A stretch of DNA of 8,102 nucleotides from Chloroflexi bacterium RBG_16_68_14. GTDB taxonomy: Bacteria > Chloroflexota > Dehalococcoidia > DSTF01 > RBG-16-68-14. A program made the position numbers and the translations under genes. The notes under the pieces were generated by a model. It had not been told where the DNA came from, did no database searches, and saw only the letters and a list, made by a program, of their open reading frames with translations. The stretch lies in contig MGOB01000069.1 of the NCBI GenBank assembly GCA_001796995.1, positions 12,241 to 20,342 of the forward strand, read 5' to 3'. Each line of letters opens with the position of its first letter. Position 1 is the stretch's first letter. Shown here one piece after another: positions 6,360 to 8,102 of this stretch.

Positions 6360-7222
6360 CCTGCGGCGGCGGCGGTTCCCACCGGCGCCTCTTCCAGCTC
6401 GACGGGGAAGACGCGGGCGAAGGCGGCGACGACGGCGTCCATGACGGCGTCCATGCCGGTTGCCTCCGGCACCACGAAGGATGGAAATGCGTGGTCAGCC
6501 ATGTGGATGCGTCCATCCTCCCTCCCCCCCGGCCCCTCTCCCTCAGCGAGGGAGAGGGGTGCCCCGACTTGTCGGGGCGGGGTGAGGGAGGAGAAAGCGA
6601 AGGGTCTGGCCCCTCGCGAGATCCCGCTCGCGCCTCGCTGTCGCAAGACCTCCGCCATCGACGTGACGGCGACGCCGGGCAGGCCGCAGGGGATGATGTA
6701 GGAGAAGTACCGCAGGTCCGGCTCGACGTTGAGCGCGAAGCCGTGGCTGGTGATGCCGCGGGAGACGCGCACGCCGATGGCGGCGATCTTCGCCTCCCCC
6801 ACCCAGACGCCCGGCCGCCCCGGCACCCGCCGGCCGGCGATGGCGAAGGTCGAGAGCGCCTCGATGAGCACCGCCTCCAGCGAGCGCACGTACCAGAGGG
6901 GGCCCTGGCGCCAGCGTCGGAGGTCGAGGATGGGGTAGGCGACGAGCTGGCCCGGCCCGTGGAAGGTGACGTCGCCTCCGCGGTCGATCCGGTGGACGGT
7001 GGCGCCGATTTGGGCCAGCGCCTCCTCCCGAAGTAGCAGGTGCTCCGACCGGCCGCGTACGCCGAAGGTGTAGGTGGGTGGGTGCTCCAGCAGGAGCAGC
7101 CGGCCCCGACCGTCTGCGCGGCAGGCCTCTACCAGGCGGCGCTGCTCCGCCCACGCCTCCTGGTACTCGACGAGGCCGAGGCGGTGGACGGTGCAGGGGA
7201 CGGTGCTCCCGTTAGTCTGCAT
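6356..7222 (-). CDS. lipB: Octanoyl-ACP:protein N-octanoyltransferase with an in-frame repeat insertion
   Basis: Transfers octanoate from acyl carrier protein to the lipoyl-domain lysine, the first step of lipoate assembly. Family motifs are intact: RGGDVTFHGPGQ (81-92), GVWV (138-141), and the catalytic pair K145 (AKIAAIGVRVSRGITSHG) and C179 (IIPCG). At 288 residues it is some 60-70 longer than the E. coli enzyme. The excess lies after TSMAEVL (187-193): residues about 194-250 are low complexity, and 211-236 are encoded by a palindromic repeat element. The normal C-terminal helix (MDAVMDAVVAAFARVF) resumes in the same frame, so the enzyme is probably still functional, with a disordered surface loop behind the catalytic core. 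The ATG at 7222 has AGGAG 7 nt upstream. It is the first gene of the apparent operon. Confidence 0.95.
   Translation of the reverse strand: MQTNGSTVPCTVHRLGLVEYQEAWAEQRRLVEACRADGRGRLLLLEHPPTYTFGVRGRSEHLLLREEALAQIGATVHRIDRGGDVTFHGPGQLVAYPILDLRRWRQGPLWYVRSLEAVLIEALSTFAIAGRRVPGRPGVWVGEAKIAAIGVRVSRGITSHGFALNVEPDLRYFSYIIPCGLPGVAVTSMAEVLRQRGASGISRGARPFAFSSLTPPRQVGAPLSLAEGEGPGGREDGRIHMADHAFPSFVVPEATGMDAVMDAVVAAFARVFPVELEEAPVGTAAAAG
6517..6591. repeat. Palindromic repeat element, copy B, inside lipB
   Basis: The same design and orientation as the element at 2573-2640. A left end CCTCCCTCCCCCC pairs imperfectly with a right end GGGGTGAGGGAGG, enclosing a perfect 12-bp hairpin (6533-6544 with 6548-6559, loop AGC) and a second, stronger hairpin GCCCCGA/TCGGGGC (6561-6578). 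Taken this way it is 75 bp, a multiple of three, and has no stop codon in the lipB frame. I saw no clear target duplication. The adjoining 6592-6650 also encodes non-family sequence with small inverted repeats, so the insertion may be larger than the recognisable element. Confidence 0.85.
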
Positions 7223-7320
7223 GGCGGGGCTCCTGCTGGTCTTATCGGCAGGATGACGGGCAGTGGCATCCGTGCAGGACTGATCTTAGCACATGCTTGC
7301 TTAGGACACGCCTTTTCTCT

Positions 7321-7758
7321 CTAGGCCCCCACGAGGATGCTGCTCACGATCTTCGAGCCGCTGGTCAGCGTCTTGTGCACCGGACAGAGGTTGGCGATCT
7401 CCAAAAGCCGCTCCTTTTGCTCCTCGGAGATCTGGCCTCGTATCGAGATGTCCCGTCGGATCAGCTCCACCTTGCCTGTCTCCTCTTCGCAGTCCTGGCA
7501 GTCCTGAGCGTGGACGCGGTCGTGGGTGAGGTGGATCGAGACCTCGGCCAGGTCCCAGCCCTTGCGCCGGGCGTACATCAGGAGGGTCATGGCGGTGCAG
7601 GAGCCCAGCGCCCAGAGGAGCAGCTCGTAAGGGCTGGGGCCCAGGTCGTCGCCGCCGGCTTCCTGAGGCTCGTCCGAGACGAAGGCGTGGCGCTCGGCGG
7701 TGAGGAGCTGGCTGTAGGTGTAGTCGGGCAGGTACTGGACGGTGACCTTCTCCGGCAA
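7321..7758 (-). CDS. OsmC-family protein
   Basis: Small cytoplasmic protein of the OsmC/Ohr superfamily, members of which reduce organic hydroperoxides with paired cysteines. The GPSPYELLLWALGSCTAMT segment carries the first conserved cysteine, and ANLCPVHKTL near the C-terminus carries the second; the peroxide-reducing pair is therefore present. An extra HAQDCQDCEEE segment holds a CxxC that could bind metal and is not part of the core fold. I place the start at a TTG (7758) because a perfect AGGAGG (7770-7765) precedes it by 6 nt, giving 145 residues. An in-frame ATG at 7791 would add 11 unconserved residues and lacks a ribosome site. A 98-bp gap follows before lipB, so membership in the lip-pdh operon is uncertain. 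The substrate cannot be told from sequence. Confidence 0.9.
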   Translation of the reverse strand: MPEKVTVQYLPDYTYSQLLTAERHAFVSDEPQEAGGDDLGPSPYELLLWALGSCTAMTLLMYARRKGWDLAEVSIHLTHDRVHAQDCQDCEEETGKVELIRRDISIRGQISEEQKERLLEIANLCPVHKTLTSGSKIVSSILVGA

Positions 7759-7764
7759 GGCAGG

Positions 7765-7770
7765 CCTCCT
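7765..7770 (-). promoter_or_regulatory. Ribosome binding site that fixes the TTG start of the OsmC-family gene
   Basis: AGGAGG on the minus strand, 6 nt before TTG 7758. It lies inside the reading frame of the longer ATG alternative, which argues against that start. Confidence 0.65.
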
Positions 7771-7789
7771 GTGGGGTGAGATCGACCTC

Positions 7790-7798
7790 ATCGTATCA
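7790..7798 (-). promoter_or_regulatory. Candidate extended -10 promoter for the OsmC-family gene
   Basis: The minus strand reads TGATACGAT, that is TG-N-TACGAT, an extended -10 element. The region 15-20 bp upstream has no good TTGACA match. Transcription from it would start near 7783, leaving a leader of about 25 nt to the TTG at 7758, and would place the ATG at 7791 upstream of the transcript. A weak call from pattern alone. Confidence 0.3.
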
Positions 7799-7868
7799 CG
7801 AGCAGGGACGAATGACGCTGGTGACCGAGATCATGAGGGACGGGCTACCTGTTTGACTTTGGTACCAC

Positions 7869-7895
7869 TTGACCGCAGACTGTAGGCGATATTGT
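7869..7895 (+). promoter_or_regulatory. Candidate promoter for the divergent plus-strand gene
   Basis: TTGACC (7869-7874) and TATTGT (7890-7895) are separated by 15 bp, shorter than the ideal 17. This is the only plausible pair in the 188-bp region between the two divergent genes. The leader to the ATG at 7980 would be about 75 nt. Confidence 0.25.
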
Positions 7896-7979
7896 GCTTG
7901 CCCCGGCTCCGCCGCAAGGTAGCTTGGGGCACTGTCGTGTCTTGAGCCCAATGTGAAAGCCGCGCCAGCAGGAAGGGCG

Positions 7980-8102
7980 ATGAACCAGCCAAGCAGTAAG
8001 CCGCTCGACTCTTGGGCGGACTGGCTCCTTCGTGGTCGGCAGCGCGGAATGGGCAAGGGCCAGCTACGCAGGATGGCTGGTCAGCTTCGCCGGGGTCGCA
8101 AT
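7980..8102 (+). CDS. N-terminus of a divergent gene, possibly a class I SAM-dependent methyltransferase, 3' end outside window
   Basis: Open for 41 codons to the right edge from an ATG at 7980, with a GGAAGGG 3 nt before it as ribosome site. The peptide begins MNQPSSKPLDSWADWLLRGRQRG and continues with an Arg-rich helix (QLRRMAGQLRRGR). A W-x-x-WLL-x-x-R opening followed by an Arg-rich amphipathic helix recalls the N-terminal cap of methyltransferases that later show a VLDVGAGTG motif; that motif would lie outside the window, so the call rests on memory of the start only. It is transcribed away from the OsmC-family gene. Competing minus-strand frames here look like shadows. Confidence 0.5.
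   Translation, partial: MNQPSSKPLDSWADWLLRGRQRGMGKGQLRRMAGQLRRGRN

Noticed and set aside
7283..7288. TAAGAT on the minus strand as a -10 element for lipB
   Set aside because: No acceptable -35 sequence 16-18 bp upstream. A promoter in the 98-bp gap before lipB remains possible, but I cannot point to it.
7796..8056. 86-codon minus-strand frame upstream of the OsmC-family gene
   Set aside because: No recognisable domain or ribosome site, and it overlaps both the candidate divergent promoters and the plausible plus-strand start at 7980.

Overview
The window is GC-rich and almost entirely coding. Nearly all genes lie on the minus strand in one operon-like run that reads lipB > lipA > lpdA > [two-gene accessory cassette] > pdhA > pdhB > pdhC (cut off by the left edge). 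An OsmC-family gene lies upstream on the same strand, and the start of a plus-strand gene lies at the far right. High GC, GTG/TTG starts, strong AGGAGG ribosome sites and the protein flavour suggest an uncultured high-GC bacterium, perhaps a Chloroflexota lineage. That placement rests on resemblance from memory and was not tested.

The core is a self-contained pyruvate dehydrogenase unit with its own cofactor supply. LipB moves octanoate from acyl carrier protein to the lipoyl lysine, LipA inserts two sulfurs, E1 (PdhA/PdhB) decarboxylates the 2-oxoacid onto the lipoyl arm, E2 (PdhC) passes the acyl group to CoA, and Lpd re-oxidises the arm. Catalytic motifs are intact in all six proteins, and junctions outside the disturbed regions overlap or nearly touch.

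Three places break this ordinary layout. (1) Between lpdA and pdhA sits a two-gene cassette of lower GC: a small His-rich protein followed by a DUF1828/DUF1829-type protein, apparently acquired. (2) At the junction of that cassette with pdhA, the first 14 codons of pdhA are present twice, about 136 bp apart, with a palindromic repeat between them. The copies differ at four bases, all third codon positions. (3) A second copy of the same repeat lies inside lipB in frame and adds about 26 residues directly; the whole low-complexity stretch is nearer 55. A different palindrome of 32 bp lies between pdhB and pdhC, inside a 40-codon reading frame whose stop overlaps the pdhC start.

Right end: the OsmC-family gene probably starts at a TTG behind a perfect AGGAGG rather than at the upstream ATG. 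A divergent plus-strand gene begins at 7980 and runs off the window; its N-terminus resembles a class I methyltransferase. No RNA genes, CRISPR arrays or transposase genes were seen.
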